Shown here one piece after another: positions 11,386 to 22,949 of a DNA stretch of 64,000 nt (position 1 is the stretch's first letter; the number at the start of each line of letters is the position of its first letter). Under the pieces are notes generated by a model. It did no database searches. It worked only from the letters and a program-made list of their open reading frames with translations, and was not told the DNA's origin. Location of the stretch: positions 12,270,459 through 12,334,458 of the forward strand of contig CM053261.1 of assembly GCA_028583405.1 (NCBI GenBank), read 5' to 3'. Source of the stretch: Pogonophryne albipinna (taxonomy: Eukaryota > Chordata > Actinopteri > Perciformes > Artedidraconidae). Position numbers and translations under genes: made by a program.

Positions 11386-12396
11386 ATGAGTGTGGATTAT
11401 ATTGAATATGATGACTACACTCCAGACAATGAAACTGAGAACAACACCATCAAAACTGGACTGCTGCCTTTCAGTAGTTATCATTCTTCTTTGAATCATG
11501 TTCTGGTGGCAGTGAACATCATTATATCAGTTATTGGCCTTGGAGGAAATTCACTAGTGATATGGATTTGTGGATGGAAAATGAAAAGAACGGTCATCAC
11601 CACCTGGTACATCAGCCTGGCCATTTCAGACTTTTTGTTTTGTGCCTTTTTGCCCCTCGAAGTTTTCTACATGATCACCTCACACTGGCCTTTCGGACTG
11701 GTGTTGTGCAAGTTCACTTCTTCTGCCCTGTTTCTCAATATGTACAGCTGTGTGTTCCTATTGGTCCTGATCAGTGCTGATCGCTGTATAATGGTATCAT
11801 TTCCTGTGTGGTCACATAATCACCGGACAGTGCAGAAAGCACTAGGAGCTCTTGTCCTAATGTGGGTCTTTTCTGCACTGCTGACGTTGCCTTCACTGAT
11901 CTATCGACAAACCACAGTGCACGGCTCGGTGACTCAGTGCCACACCAGTTACATGGGCCACTCCAGACACAAGGCAGTGGTGCTGACTCGATTCATCTGC
12001 GGGTTCCTCATTCCTTTCCTTATAATTGTGTTCTGCAGCTCAGTGCTATGTGTGAAGCTGAGAAGTTTGACCAAGAAGTCCACAAAGCCTTACAAAGTCA
12101 TGGCAGCACTCATCTTGTCATTTTTCTTCTGCTGGGTCCCCTATCATAGCTTTGTTCTTTTAGAGTCAGACTTGATGAACCACAGCCTGGAAGTTCTTCA
12201 AACTGGCCTGAAGGTGGGGGCCACGCTGGCTGCAGCAAACAGCTTCATATCCCCTGCACTCTATGTGTTCATTGGCAATGACTTTAAAAAAAACCTGAAG
12301 AGGTCTTTAAAATCGAGAATAGAGGAGGCGATGGTGGAGGATTTCCGTACAGGTGGTCTCAATCACTCAAGGTCTAAGTCAATGGAAATTATCTAA
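11386..12396 (+). CDS. cmklr1: chemerin receptor 1-like G-protein-coupled receptor
   Basis: 336-aa seven-transmembrane receptor of the chemerin/formyl-peptide receptor group. The ATG at 11386 was chosen because a splice acceptor at 11371 cuts off the longer upstream frame. The N-terminus is acidic and Tyr-rich (DYIEYDDY) with N-glycosylation sites, as in chemoattractant receptors. Seen: GN..V in TM1 (about 53-58); the C108-C185 disulfide pair; DRC in place of DRY at 132-134, as in CMKLR1 and FPRs; PVWSHNHRTV after it; the GHSRH segment in extracellular loop 2, matching the CMKLR1 GYSRH; CWVPYH in TM6 (249-254). The TM7 motif is SPALY (289-293) rather than NPxxY. Human CMKLR1 binds chemerin and couples to Gi. 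It lies near ISCU/TMEM119 in human too. AATAAA at 12592-12597. A teleost paralogue name (cmklr2-like) cannot be excluded. Confidence 0.85.
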   Translation: MSVDYIEYDDYTPDNETENNTIKTGLLPFSSYHSSLNHVLVAVNIIISVIGLGGNSLVIWICGWKMKRTVITTWYISLAISDFLFCAFLPLEVFYMITSHWPFGLVLCKFTSSALFLNMYSCVFLLVLISADRCIMVSFPVWSHNHRTVQKALGALVLMWVFSALLTLPSLIYRQTTVHGSVTQCHTSYMGHSRHKAVVLTRFICGFLIPFLIIVFCSSVLCVKLRSLTKKSTKPYKVMAALILSFFFCWVPYHSFVLLESDLMNHSLEVLQTGLKVGATLAAANSFISPALYVFIGNDFKKNLKRSLKSRIEEAMVEDFRTGGLNHSRSKSMEII

Positions 12397-13600
12397 AATC
12401 AAGTTGAAAACGTTCTAATCAATGACATCAAAGAACATGATTATAGCTTGGTGAAAATTGACAAAATCATCCGTTATTGCATGTTTTATCTCAGTATACT
12501 GTTGCCTATATACATTTATGTATCCGTGATTTATTTATAACTCACTGTTACTGATTTATAACACATTTGCATGACAAAACAGTCCCAAGTGAATAAATGA
12601 TTTATGTGCTGTTATGATTGTAAACCAGCTTGTTACCAAATTGATTGTTACAAGATGAATTAAATATTTTTTATGGAATTAAATTCATTTTTACAATATG
12701 GTATATATTAAATCTTATTTGGTTAAGCAGACTGTGAACTAAGACATAATTCAAGTGAACATTTTAATGTGTAGCCATCAAATCTGCCCTCTATTAAATG
12801 TTCTTGAAAAACAAATGATTTGATGCCTGCATATATAAAAAGGAAAGTACTAAATAAATGAGGTTTGTTGATGATTTTTGCTATTGAAATTTTACTGAGC
12901 CCCAAAACCCCTCGTAGGTAGGCATATTGTGTACACTGTAGAGACTGGTATGTTGCTTTGTACTTTATATGATATATATGACCTGGTCTAATCCATAAAT
13001 TAACAATGGCAAAAGTATATGAAAGAAAAAAGCTCATATTGACGAATTATCCTGTGTTGCTGTTGTTACACCTGCATAAGGGTTATTATTACTGAATAAA
13101 AGATGCCGATGTTTGATTGGTGGAGCTTATTCATCTGCGAGGGCTTACTGAGGGAACCAAAATCCCATGTGACCTTGTAGCCACGCCCCCTAGATTCCCC
13201 CGGATGTTTAACGTTAGCAGTGCTGCGGATGTGATGCAACCAGATGTAAGGATATTTCTCAACTTCTCGCAACAAGTGTTTATTGTCATTTGGTAATGAA
13301 CACAAACAACCTTTAGGATTGACGCTGTGTTATTTGTGTATGTTGCTTTGTGTTCTGTTAATCCGTCAGACAGTCAAACTGTTTATTTCCGTTAGCTACT
13401 CCGTAACGACACCTTTCTAGATGAGAGCTAACGTTAGCTAGCAGCCGGTGGATTTTATGCGATTTCAGGTCTCTTTCGAGAGTTTTTGTTCTCAAATTCA
13501 GTCTCTCGTCTTCCCCTCTTTGTTAGCTACAACCCCCCATTAACTGGACCTCCATATGAACGCGTTTTGAAGAGCTGGGTGCCAGAGGAGTCATCCCACC
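12397..13600. other. cmklr1 3' UTR, intergenic DNA and rnf185 promoter region
   Basis: The cmklr1 3' UTR probably ends after AATAAA at 12592. From 12650 to 13100 the DNA is AT-rich and I see nothing supportable. 13140-13630 is more GC-rich and should hold the rnf185 promoter and leader. Confidence 0.4.
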
Positions 13601-13632
13601 TGTACCCTCTTGTTCAGTGGATCTATCTTTAA

Positions 13633-15732
13633 ATGGCCACCGCGGCTCCCCCTCCAGTCCCTGGCTCCACTGCGGCCACTGAGAACCCGAATCCCGGATC
13701 CAGCAGCTCCACTGCGTCCGACAGTGGCAACCAGGACAGTACTTTTGAGTGTAATATATGTCTGGACACCGCCAAGGATGCAGTTATCAGTCTGTGTGGA
13801 CATCTCTTCTGGTAAGAGCTACGATCAGCCACTCTTGTTTACACTTTTGCTTTAAGATCCAGATCAGTCTAGTTCAAATCATTTCTCATTGTTTTGAACC
13901 AGACATGATCCAGCATATCAACATACAGTATATCCTACTGGACAATATCAGCCATCAAAGCCATGCTTTTTAACTAACAACATCAACAACAGCTATCATC
14001 AGTTGTATTGCTGATATCTAGTCATGTGTAGACTTTGCACATTACGTATCTCTTTAAAATAATGGTATATTTATATTAAGGCATTTATACAAACTAAAGC
14101 TAAACCTGCTAATGTATTTTATTCTGGTGATTTACAAAAAAACCATTAAATATTGGTTGATATTCTCCCAAATAATAGTTTTTCTAGAATAAAAACAATG
14201 AATACCATTCCAAGCTATTACAGGATTGCTGGGCTGAAATAAAAAATATTTTCATCGTTGCCTAATCCGTTGATTATTTTCTTTATACATTTTCTTGCTG
14301 TTTGTTCTGCCCATTACGTGTAAAGAAACCCCAAAAAAGGTCTTTGAAGAAACAAAATGGTTGGTGATTCATTGAATAATCTTTGCAGCTCTAAATTAAT
14401 TAAATGTATTCACATTTTCCAAACCTCTATGATAATATTTAAATGTGGGGTTGTATCTGTAAAGAGCTGACGGTGGATGTTTAGCATTTCGTCAGATATC
14501 TGATTATTAATCACAGTTATTGATTAAATTAGTGTTTTATATGTTGCTCAGCCTTGTAGTTCGTATATGTTTTATTAATCAAACCTCTTTCCTGTCAACT
14601 CTCCTTTTCCTTTGCACCATCTCCCGATCAGTTGGCCTTGCTTGCATCAGGTAAACTGAACCTTTATTTGACAATGACATTGTATTGTAATTGTCGGTGT
14701 ATAACTGATGCAGACAGCCAGGTCTTTAATGTCTTTGTCTTTGTGTAGTGGTTGGAGACCAGACCCAACAGACAAGTGTGTCCTGTGTGTAAAGCCGGTA
14801 TCAGCCGAGACAAAGTAATCCCATTATATGGACGGGGAAGCACAGGTCAACAAGACCCCAGGTAGGTCCTTCTGTGTAGGATTACTGGTCTGACTGACTC
14901 TAAACGTCACAATACACACAATAAAGTACTCAAATAGGCACTTTTCTAAACTGTTACTGAATATGTATAAACAATGCAGAGCACCTAATCATTGCTTTAC
15001 TTTTTTTTTAAATTATTATAGAGAAAGAACTCCCCCTCGACCACAAGGACAAAGGCCGGAGCCAGAAAACCGTGGTGTAAGTACTTGAATTGTGATTTAA
15101 AAAAAACAAGTACATGATAGCATGTTTTTGTGCAAGATCAATACTTTCTTTATCCCAGACGTGTTTTGTATCAGCTGTTGACTTGCATTACACATTCATG
15201 ATGAAACCATTACCTAGGATGGTGGTCTTTTATCCATTAACAAAAGATCATTTCCCACTGGGATCTATTAGATGCTTAGGGCGGACGTGTGGTGGCAACG
15301 TCTCTTGAGAATGATGAAAAACGTCAGTGTCTGTTGCGTCACATCTCTCTGACTGTATGGTAAACTCCATTGGGAAGAGAATTCATGCACAGCTTCATGT
15401 TAGTGATGAAATATGTTTCACAGGGCTTTCAAGGGTTTGGCTTTGGAGATGGGGGTTTCCAGATGTCATTTGGAATCGGTGCCTTTCCATTTGGTATTTT
15501 CGCTACAGCTTTTAACATCAACGACGGCAGACCACCTCCAGGTATCTATGTTTTACACACTTCATGATGACCACTCTGATGTCTTTTATCGACAGCATAT
15601 CAAATAACTTTCTTTTAAACTAATTCCCAAACAGCGGCCCCTGGGACACCACAGCACATGGACGAACAGTTTCTGTCTCGACTCTTCCTGTTTGTCGCTC
15701 TGGTGATTATGTTTTGGCTGCTGATTGCATAA
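13633..15732 (+). CDS. rnf185: E3 ubiquitin ligase RNF185
   Basis: Six coding exons: 13633-13811, 14632-14650, 14749-14861, 15022-15076, 15424-15541 and 15635-15732. They give 193 aa (human 192). A low-complexity Pro/Ser/Ala N-terminus precedes a C3HC4 RING with ligands C40, C43, C55, H57, C60, C63, C77 and C80 ([20 protein letters not shown], then LFCWPCL and CPVC). A conserved [15 protein letters not shown] linker follows, then a hydrophobic segment around 125-150 and a C-terminal transmembrane helix ([16 protein letters not shown]) that ends the protein. RNF185 sits in the ER and outer mitochondrial membranes and ubiquitinates ER-associated degradation clients together with membralin. Exon 2 is only 19 nt and supplies RING residues C60 and C63. 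AATAAA at 16745. Intact. Confidence 0.96.
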
Positions 15733-17031
15733 ATGCAAGGAGAAACACTAACTCTGGCTTACCTAGAAGATTTGAAAGAGATGCAACGTTATGGCACATC
15801 ATAATGGTTTGCACCAATGTGATTATGCCTTGACATATTTTCCTCTCCTTGACTTGAAGCCATTTTTCTAAATAAAAACAAGTGTTAACCCAAGGCAAAC
15901 ATCTCTTAAGGTGAACCACACAACCTCCATGGAAACATTTTTTAAATCATCATTCAATTGTTCTCTGTGCTCTCTTTTTTAGTATTATTTGGTATTACTA
16001 CTGAATTCAAATATATTCTCTGCTAATCAAAATAAGACCAGCAGTGCTCTGGGATCATTCACTTGATTCTCATGCATACATATATGATCCCTATGACCCT
16101 TTTCAGGTAACTATTATTGTATTGATTTGGCCCTATTCTAATTGACAGCCATTGCAAGAAGAGCACCGATGTTACTAACAATATTAACAATGTCTCTGTT
16201 TTTCTCATGTGCTCGAGAAAACCATGACAGTGTGATCGTTAATATTATTATTTACACCTGTGTTGTTCTACTGTTGCATCTTGTCAAATGTCTTCCATAA
16301 AACCCCCTCAACATGTTTCAAGGAATCCTGCGGAGTTACACACTGAGCACAAGCAGGCGACTCCCTGTTGTCTCTCTTCATCTATATACTTCAAATGTTT
16401 TTTGTTTTGATCGAGCTCTACCCGATCTCACAAATAATAATAATTTCATCTGCAAATATTTACCAAATCATACACAGTCTGTTGAGTCAAAACAATGTTA
16501 GAAATGTTCTCTTTATTTCGGATTGAAAAGAAATATGTTGATGCATGTTAGCAGCTCAAATATTAATTTATGAAACTGTGTTCCTCTGCAAATTGTTGGT
16601 TTCCCTCAGTTTTCTCTGTCACTGTAATTTAATGTAAAATACTGTAGATTATTACAGAATTATTACTGAAATGAAGATTTGCTGGTTGAACCTGAAACCA
16701 CTTTTCAAAATGTGAATTCATTCTATTGACAGTAAAGCTATGTAAATAAAATTGTTAAATCATAGTTTGTCTTTTGTCATAATTGATGTGTTAATCTGTT
16801 AGGGCCTAATTCTCTCATTGACTTTACTCATCTGATCTAAATCAAGACACACCACAGTGGTATTGAAAAACTCAACTTGCTAAATGGCAAGTAAAATTAT
16901 TCATTGTTAATTCTTTTACATAAAAAAAAAAAACCTAACTACTTGTGATGTACCAAAGAAAGTTAAATATTTTGGGCATTTCCTGGAAGAGATTTTTAGA
17001 AAACTATTAGTAGAAAAATAGTCCCTTTGGC
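15733..17031. other. rnf185 3' UTR and convergent intergenic gap
   Basis: The rnf185 3' UTR probably runs to about 16770, using AATAAA at 16745-16750. The remaining 260 bases separate it from the end of the convergent MADF gene. I see no other feature. Confidence 0.5.
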
Positions 17032-19466
17032 TTAGTCCTGCGCTGATGGCTCCGACTGTTTCTCTTGAGGCTGTGCAATGTTAAACTCTGCTTCATACAT
17101 AATCTGCTGGATCTTTATTTTTGTCTCGCACCTTTTTTGTGGAGCAAGTCGCTTCAGAGCGGGTACAAAGCTCAGAAGAAACAGTTCATCCTCATCCCGC
17201 GGCCTGTTGGGAAACACGGTGCCATTGTCTTTGACCAGCCACTTTGTAGGGGACGGAGCAATTGGAGAAAGAGACAGTGGAAGTGACTCTTGCATCAGGC
17301 GCCGTTTACGTCCAGTTTTGCTGGTGGAGGGGCCGTGTTGGCTCAATGGCATCTTAGCCAGAACAGCCAGCTGGGCCATCTGTGCTTCTTGAGACATCAA
17401 CGGGAGCTGCGACATAAACGCCACCGGGGGCTTGAGGTCAGGTGTATTCATATTGACCTTCAGGGAGGACTGCAGTGTCTTGATCGCCTCAGACGGTGAC
17501 GTTTCTCCCTCAACACTGCCAGACTCATCAGCGTTGTCATGGTCATTGTCATTTATGTCTGCCACGCCACTTCTTGATCCAGTAAAAGGTGCGATAAAAT
17601 TCATAATCTCTCTGTATTTCCATTTACTGTGCGCAAACTCGCCTTGCTTCTTGCTCTTGATCTCCATTCGGACTTCCTTCAAGTACCGGTCTCTCATGTT
17701 CTTCCATTTTCTTTTACAATCCTCAGCTGGAAAGCAACAAAATGGAGTGTTAAGACCAAGACATCCTTTAAAAAATGCACAGGAAGATAAAAGTAAAGTA
17801 ACCCAAAAGTGAACACAGTTTTTTTTTACCATTACAATTCAAATATTTACCCCTAAAATTTTTATTTTCAAACATGTTGTGCAGCTTACATTCTGCTATA
17901 TAAATGTTAGACAGGTAAGGTCACCAACATAGCTTGTGAGAAGTGTGGTCTTCTCCCCTCACCTGACAAAATATACCTGAATATCATGTTGAAGTGTTTG
18001 TAACGGGTAGATGGCCATAGGCTGTAGCAGTGGACTTTAGATTTAGCGTTTGGGTACAAAGTAATGCTGGGTTTCTGTTCTATGAGAACAAAACACGTAG
18101 GGACTCTGTATGAGATCACCTGACAAATCCCTGCTCAGTGATTGATTAATGAACTGCTGTTAGCATCCAGCCTGAATGAGGCTCTTTGTGGCACTGGCCA
18201 TCTCTGGTGCAGAATCTCATACAGCAGGATCACGGCAACTCAGTTACTGTTATTACTGACATCTCAATTATTCTCTTGATCCATTGTTTGGTCTATTATA
18301 GAAAAGTAATAAAAAATATATACCCAAAACATTCCTTAATTCCAATATGACAGATGTAGGTCAGATCAGATGTTATGGTCCAAATCATTTAATCAACCAA
18401 GCAACAAGACAGGCAGGAGCAGTAAATCCTTACAAATGAGAAGTTGTGTGTCATGAGTTATCAACTGATGAAAAAATCGCTGTTGATTATACTGTGGTAT
18501 TTTACTGTAGTAGACTAAACAATACAAGTAGTGGCCACTAAAAGCATACAGTTGCATCAACACCATGGGAAGTTCAGAAAACTTAAGTTAATAATCTTCC
18601 TGGATGTAATATGTTGTATTGGCTAGATGGAATAGGTGTAGCCTTACTAATAAAGGGCTCATGAAGTGCAGGCCTATAATGAGTTATAAAAGAGTATTCA
18701 AATATAGAAAAAACATAACTTTTTCAAAGTAAACATCGGTGTTGCTGATATGTTTTAGTTGTAAATCGTAATAAAGTGTTGCAAGACAGTGAACAAATAA
18801 AATATTTGTATCTTGAGCCATCTTAAAGAGGTCATTGTTAGTTTATCCGTGTTACATGCCGCACCACCTGCTTATATTTCAGGCTGGGGGCCTCTGTCTC
18901 CGACATATTTAATCCTACATCATGTGGTGCTGACGCCGCTTCCATGGCACTTCAACAAGCTATTAGTTAATGTGGAGCCCGTTGTGATAAGAAGTGGATC
19001 AGTGACGCCGCTGAGCATGCTTCCTCCCCCGCCTCGCCGTACTCGACACGCGGTCAGCGGTGCGGAGGAGCCGGATGGAGCCGTTCGGTGCAACGCGGCC
19101 TGCGGCGTGAGAGCTGCGGCTGCTACCGCTAGCACGGTGCGCGCCGCTGCAGCTACACCGCCGGTCTATACAACATAAATAAGAGAGCGACACATTGCCT
19201 GCAAGATACATATGATATACCTCTATCTCCCAGAAACACCTAATGTGTTCTAATGTCTGTGTGTTAAGTCGCACACGACAACATCGGCTAAAATAATAAC
19301 TGGTTAGTAAAGTTCACAAAACATTAAAATACTCACATGGCAGACCCAGTTCCATGCTAATCATTCTCCAAGCATTTGTGCGACTTTCCGTGCAGCGGTA
19401 GTTCGGTAAAGTGACATTAAATAGCTCTGGGTGACTAAATACAGCCATTATTAACTTTTCGTCCAT
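17032..19466 (-). CDS. MADF-BESS domain protein (Adf-1-like)
   Basis: Two coding exons on the minus strand: 19466-19337 and 17726-17032, joined at CCAT|GTGAGT and TTTCCAG|CTGAGG, giving 274 aa. Exon 1 begins MDEKLIMAVFSHPELFN and, with exon 2 (SEDCKRKWKNMRDRYLKEVR, then KWKYREIMNFIAPF), forms a complete N-terminal MADF domain at about 5-95. This is a Myb/SANT-like DNA-binding fold. A linker rich in Ser/Asp follows. The C-terminus has a BESS protein-interaction motif, DEDELFLLSFVPALKRLAP, at about 220-240. MADF-BESS proteins act as sequence-specific transcription factors; vertebrate members are mostly uncharacterised and several families derive from Harbinger MADF genes. An intron of about 1.6 kb separates the two exons. 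Upstream 19480-19620 is GC-rich and promoter-like. A long GC-rich open frame on the plus strand at 18813-19178 lies in the intron and is judged spurious. Confidence 0.8.
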
Positions 19467-19479
19467 TTTGCCCTAGTGT

Positions 19480-21760
19480 TGTGTCTCTGCGCGGACGCGG
19501 AAGCGGCAGTCTTCTCCCGCCTTTTCCGCCCAGCTGCTGCCTCAACGCGAGTTATCGCGAGTGGCTGTCTGCCGCGCTGTGTCGCTCCGCCGCTCAACGG
19601 TGGGCGTTGTAGTCTTTTGACACAGGGGGGCGCACCACTCTGAAATGTAAACTCCCTAACATTAAACTACAAACTGTTACCTTTCAGGAGAGAACAGGGT
19701 TATGATTGAAGGTAGGCTAAAAGGTTCTTACCACATTTTTATTTTATTTTTGGTTGCACACAAAAAAAGAGTTTTTTTTTATAGAGTTTATCAGGCGGTC
19801 ACCTCCAAAAGTTGACATTACCCCAGTTCCTGCAGATATAGTAACAAAGGGCAGTTATAGAGTGAACATGTTTGTGCACACATGGGCTTTATCCAGCCTT
19901 TGCAACTACTCAAAGCACTTTATTATGTCCAGCATTTACCAGTTCACACACATATTCATATATACCTTAAAGCCACAGTGGCAATAACACATAGTTGTCA
20001 AGCTTTGTTCTTTAAAACGATGTCGATGTGGGCCAATGTTGTCATTGTATGAGAAGTCAATAGAATATTTAATGTCATGTAGGAAGAGAACAAACTACAA
20101 ACAAATATAATACAACAGCAATGTAGTGTCTACCACTTTATTATGAATTTTGGTCAAATTAACATATAATGCATTTCTAATCCTGTCAGCATGTTTATGT
20201 TTGATTTCTGTCCTTTATTATTCATGTTTCAATTGCAATAATGTATTATATCCTTGTAATATGTTGCAGGAATACTCCCTGAAAAATGCATGCAGCCTCA
20301 CATCACGGTGAGGCGGAGAATTAATTAGCCTCTACCTGTTGTTTTGTCACTTTATCTGAACTGGTGTTAGAACTGTGTGTTTTCTGGGGAGTAAGGGAGT
20401 TAAAGTAACATGCTCAGTCTTGTCCTTTCATGTCTGTTGTAAGGGGATAGTTGGCCTTTAAAGGTGTATGGGGTAAATAGAATCATTTCTGATGCAAAAC
20501 ACAGGGTATTTCATAGAAGTAGTCTAACTGTTGATTAAATTCCCTTTGTAGAAAAACGTTATCACCCGTGTGGTCGGTGGTGGCTTTTCTTTACCTGTTG
20601 AACCAAATATTGCTCTCACAACAACAAAATGATGGTTTATCATTCTATTCCCCCTTAATGAATTTTGAACTGTGTGAACCAATGCGGATGTGGTAGAATT
20701 CCTTCTATTGAGAACGACAATAACTGCTAGATAGCCATCTCACATGCTCCGCAAACTATACATCAACAATCTGGACACTATTAAACCCAAGTGAAAAGGA
20801 TGGTATGGTGTTTATTGTTATCTGTTTTCAAAAGCCCTTATAAGAGGAGCTTAAGACAGATTGTGGAAATCCATTAATTCTCTGAAAAAAAAGGTGTATT
20901 GCCTTGTATGAAATCAGAGGATTTGTTGAGAGGGGATGAATTTAACCTGTAATAGCTTTACCTCGGCTGTGCACATTGTCAGAGGAGTCAGACTGAAAGA
21001 CTGCAGCACACAGATAAGGCGCATGATGCATGATTGTGAATACCAACCACATAGAGAGACAGCCTTTCTGAATGTACTCTTCAATTTGTGTTTATCTTTA
21101 CTGAGAATATACAAATCTATCAGTGTAACAACACACGTCAGTAGCAGGATGAGTCACTCATTCAGCTTCCTTATTGCTGTGTATAATGCATTGTTGTTGT
21201 CAGTGCAACACGCATTTATTTACTGATCTATTAATTTACAAAATATCCTTCATTGATATAGAAAAGTGACAGTATGAAACACATTTAAGAGCTAATCCTT
21301 AAATTCAGCATGATACAAGTCTGGCCATACCAAAAAAAACGTTCATCTTTAAATCCAGGTTTCTAATACCAAGCAATCCCCTTTTCTCTAAAACCTCAAC
21401 AATAAGGATCTTAGAAGCTCTCCACTTCTCATTTTATGCAGTGAAATCTGATTTCTTTTGGAGAAAGGAATGAAGCAAGATTAACTGAATCTGCCGTCCT
21501 CCCTAACCTCTTCACAAAACTGCCCAGATTAGCTAGGAATTAAGTTTCAACCGTTTCATGTGTCTGGTCCACAGGGGGATTATGGTTTTAGTTTTTTTCT
21601 TTTTGCCTCCCTTTCACTATAAGGGCCTGCACACTGTTGTAGAGAGAGGAGAAGCAGAAGAGCAGCCGAGCCTGAACTGTGGCAGAGTGTGTCAATATCC
21701 TGGCATCATTGCTGCTTTTGTTTTATTGTAATTTGTTTGGAGTTGAATGGACTCGTCAGG
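19480..21760. other. MADF gene promoter and gsc2 upstream region
   Basis: 19480-19620 is CpG-rich with repeated CGCGAG motifs and is the probable promoter of the minus-strand MADF gene. From 19640 to 21600 I find no splice-supported exon or element terminus. 21600-21760 should hold the gsc2 leader. Confidence 0.4.
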
Positions 21761-22949
21761 ATGGAGAGACACAAGTTTCCTTTCACTATTGAGAATATAT
21801 TGAGCAAATATCCAAACAGTAATGGAACAAGTGGCGCTGGAATAAAGGAGAAGGCAGTGAGTCCTGCTGGAGGCCAGACAGAGGCTGTCCATCACGCCTG
21901 CCTGTGCTGCTGCTACTGCTCCCACTGTGGAGACATATACCAGGCTGACTTCATTCATGAAGGTGAGTGCAAACAATACACTGTATAAAAGAGGTGCAAA
22001 CCCCTTATCTTTATGACACATTTCACACTTTTTTGTATGTTTCTGTTGGTGAAGTTAAAGGCAGAGCACATTATTGTTGTGGGAAAAAAGGGAAAAACTG
22101 CTAGCATGTACAAAGCGCGCTTCTTTAAAATGCAATGATAGCACGAACGGACAATCAACCTTTAATAAAGCCCTGTGTTTGGCTTGGTTCATTGGATTTA
22201 TTAAATCAGAAATGTGTTTGTTTGTTTCAACAACGTTTCAGTATATGCTTTTTAGTAATGCTTACTCTGCTTCCTTACCTTAATCCAGACCTCCTCCCTG
22301 CAGCCTGTCAGTACGGATGGCCCCCAGCGATGCTCACAGACCCCTGCAGGCTGGGAGACGCTCACAGGGAGGAGCAGACAGCCGGGCAGGTGCAGAGGAG
22401 AACCAGACGTCACCGCACTATTTTTACAGAGGAGCAGCTGGACGCACTGGAGGAGCTGTTCCTGCAGAACCAGTATCCAGATGTTACCACGAGGGAGAAA
22501 CTAGCACAGCACACTCACTTAAGGGAAGAGAGAGTAGAGGTAAGACTATCACATTTACAATTTCAGCCAATTATAGTGCTGTTGTTTCAGTGGGTTGAAT
22601 AGGTTTCTGATAAAGTGGTGTATTGTGCCAGCTATAGCAAATTAACAATTACTAAAGATGTGTGCCAGTTTAATAATCTAATTTAGGAGAGTAGATCCTT
22701 TGAATAAATATCTGGTTAATTTGTTGTGATATGCCTGCATTGCTAATGATGTCCAGTTCTGTTCTTCTTGGTTAATTCCATGTAAATACACAATGATCCA
22801 AATAATAACATGTGTAGAAGGCTATGTTATAAATGACAACTTATTCACACAACCTTTTATTCTGCCGGTAGGTTTGGTTTAAAAACCGAAGAGCAAAGTG
22901 GAGGCGCCAGAAAAGACTATCATATAGTGTGGGAAGCACAGAAAATTAA
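21761..22949 (+). CDS. gsc2: goosecoid homeobox 2 (goosecoid-like)
   Basis: Three coding exons: 21761-21962, 22289-22539 and 22872-22949, giving 176 aa. Residues 6-15 (FPFTIENILS) are the engrailed-homology/GEH repressor octapeptide region typical of goosecoid proteins. A cysteine cluster CLCCCYCSHC lies at 47-56; human GSC2 also has a Cys run here. The homeodomain spans 106-165 (TRRHRTIFTEEQLDALEELF onward), is split by an intron before VWFKNRRAKWRRQKR, and has Lys at position 50, the bicoid-type TAATCC specificity. The QNQYPDV and LREERVEVWF stretches favour GSC2 over GSC. The C-terminal tail is very short (about 11 aa). The upstream in-frame Met at 21689 was rejected because the next ATG places the octapeptide near the terminus, as in the family. 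AATAAA at 23051. Adjacent to ess2 as in human 22q11. Confidence 0.9.

Noticed and set aside
14170..14400. Old repeat in rnf185 intron 1
   Set aside because: Some likeness to a degraded fish MITE, but no termini or target duplication could be placed.
18813..19178. 121-codon GC-rich plus-strand open frame
   Set aside because: Lies in the MADF gene intron, has low-complexity Ala/Arg/Pro content and no splice or homology support; high GC alone keeps the frame open.
19754..19987. Frame reading FIRRSPPKVDITPVPADIV after an acceptor-like site
   Set aside because: Looked briefly like an exon, but no partner exon, donor context or recognisable family was found.
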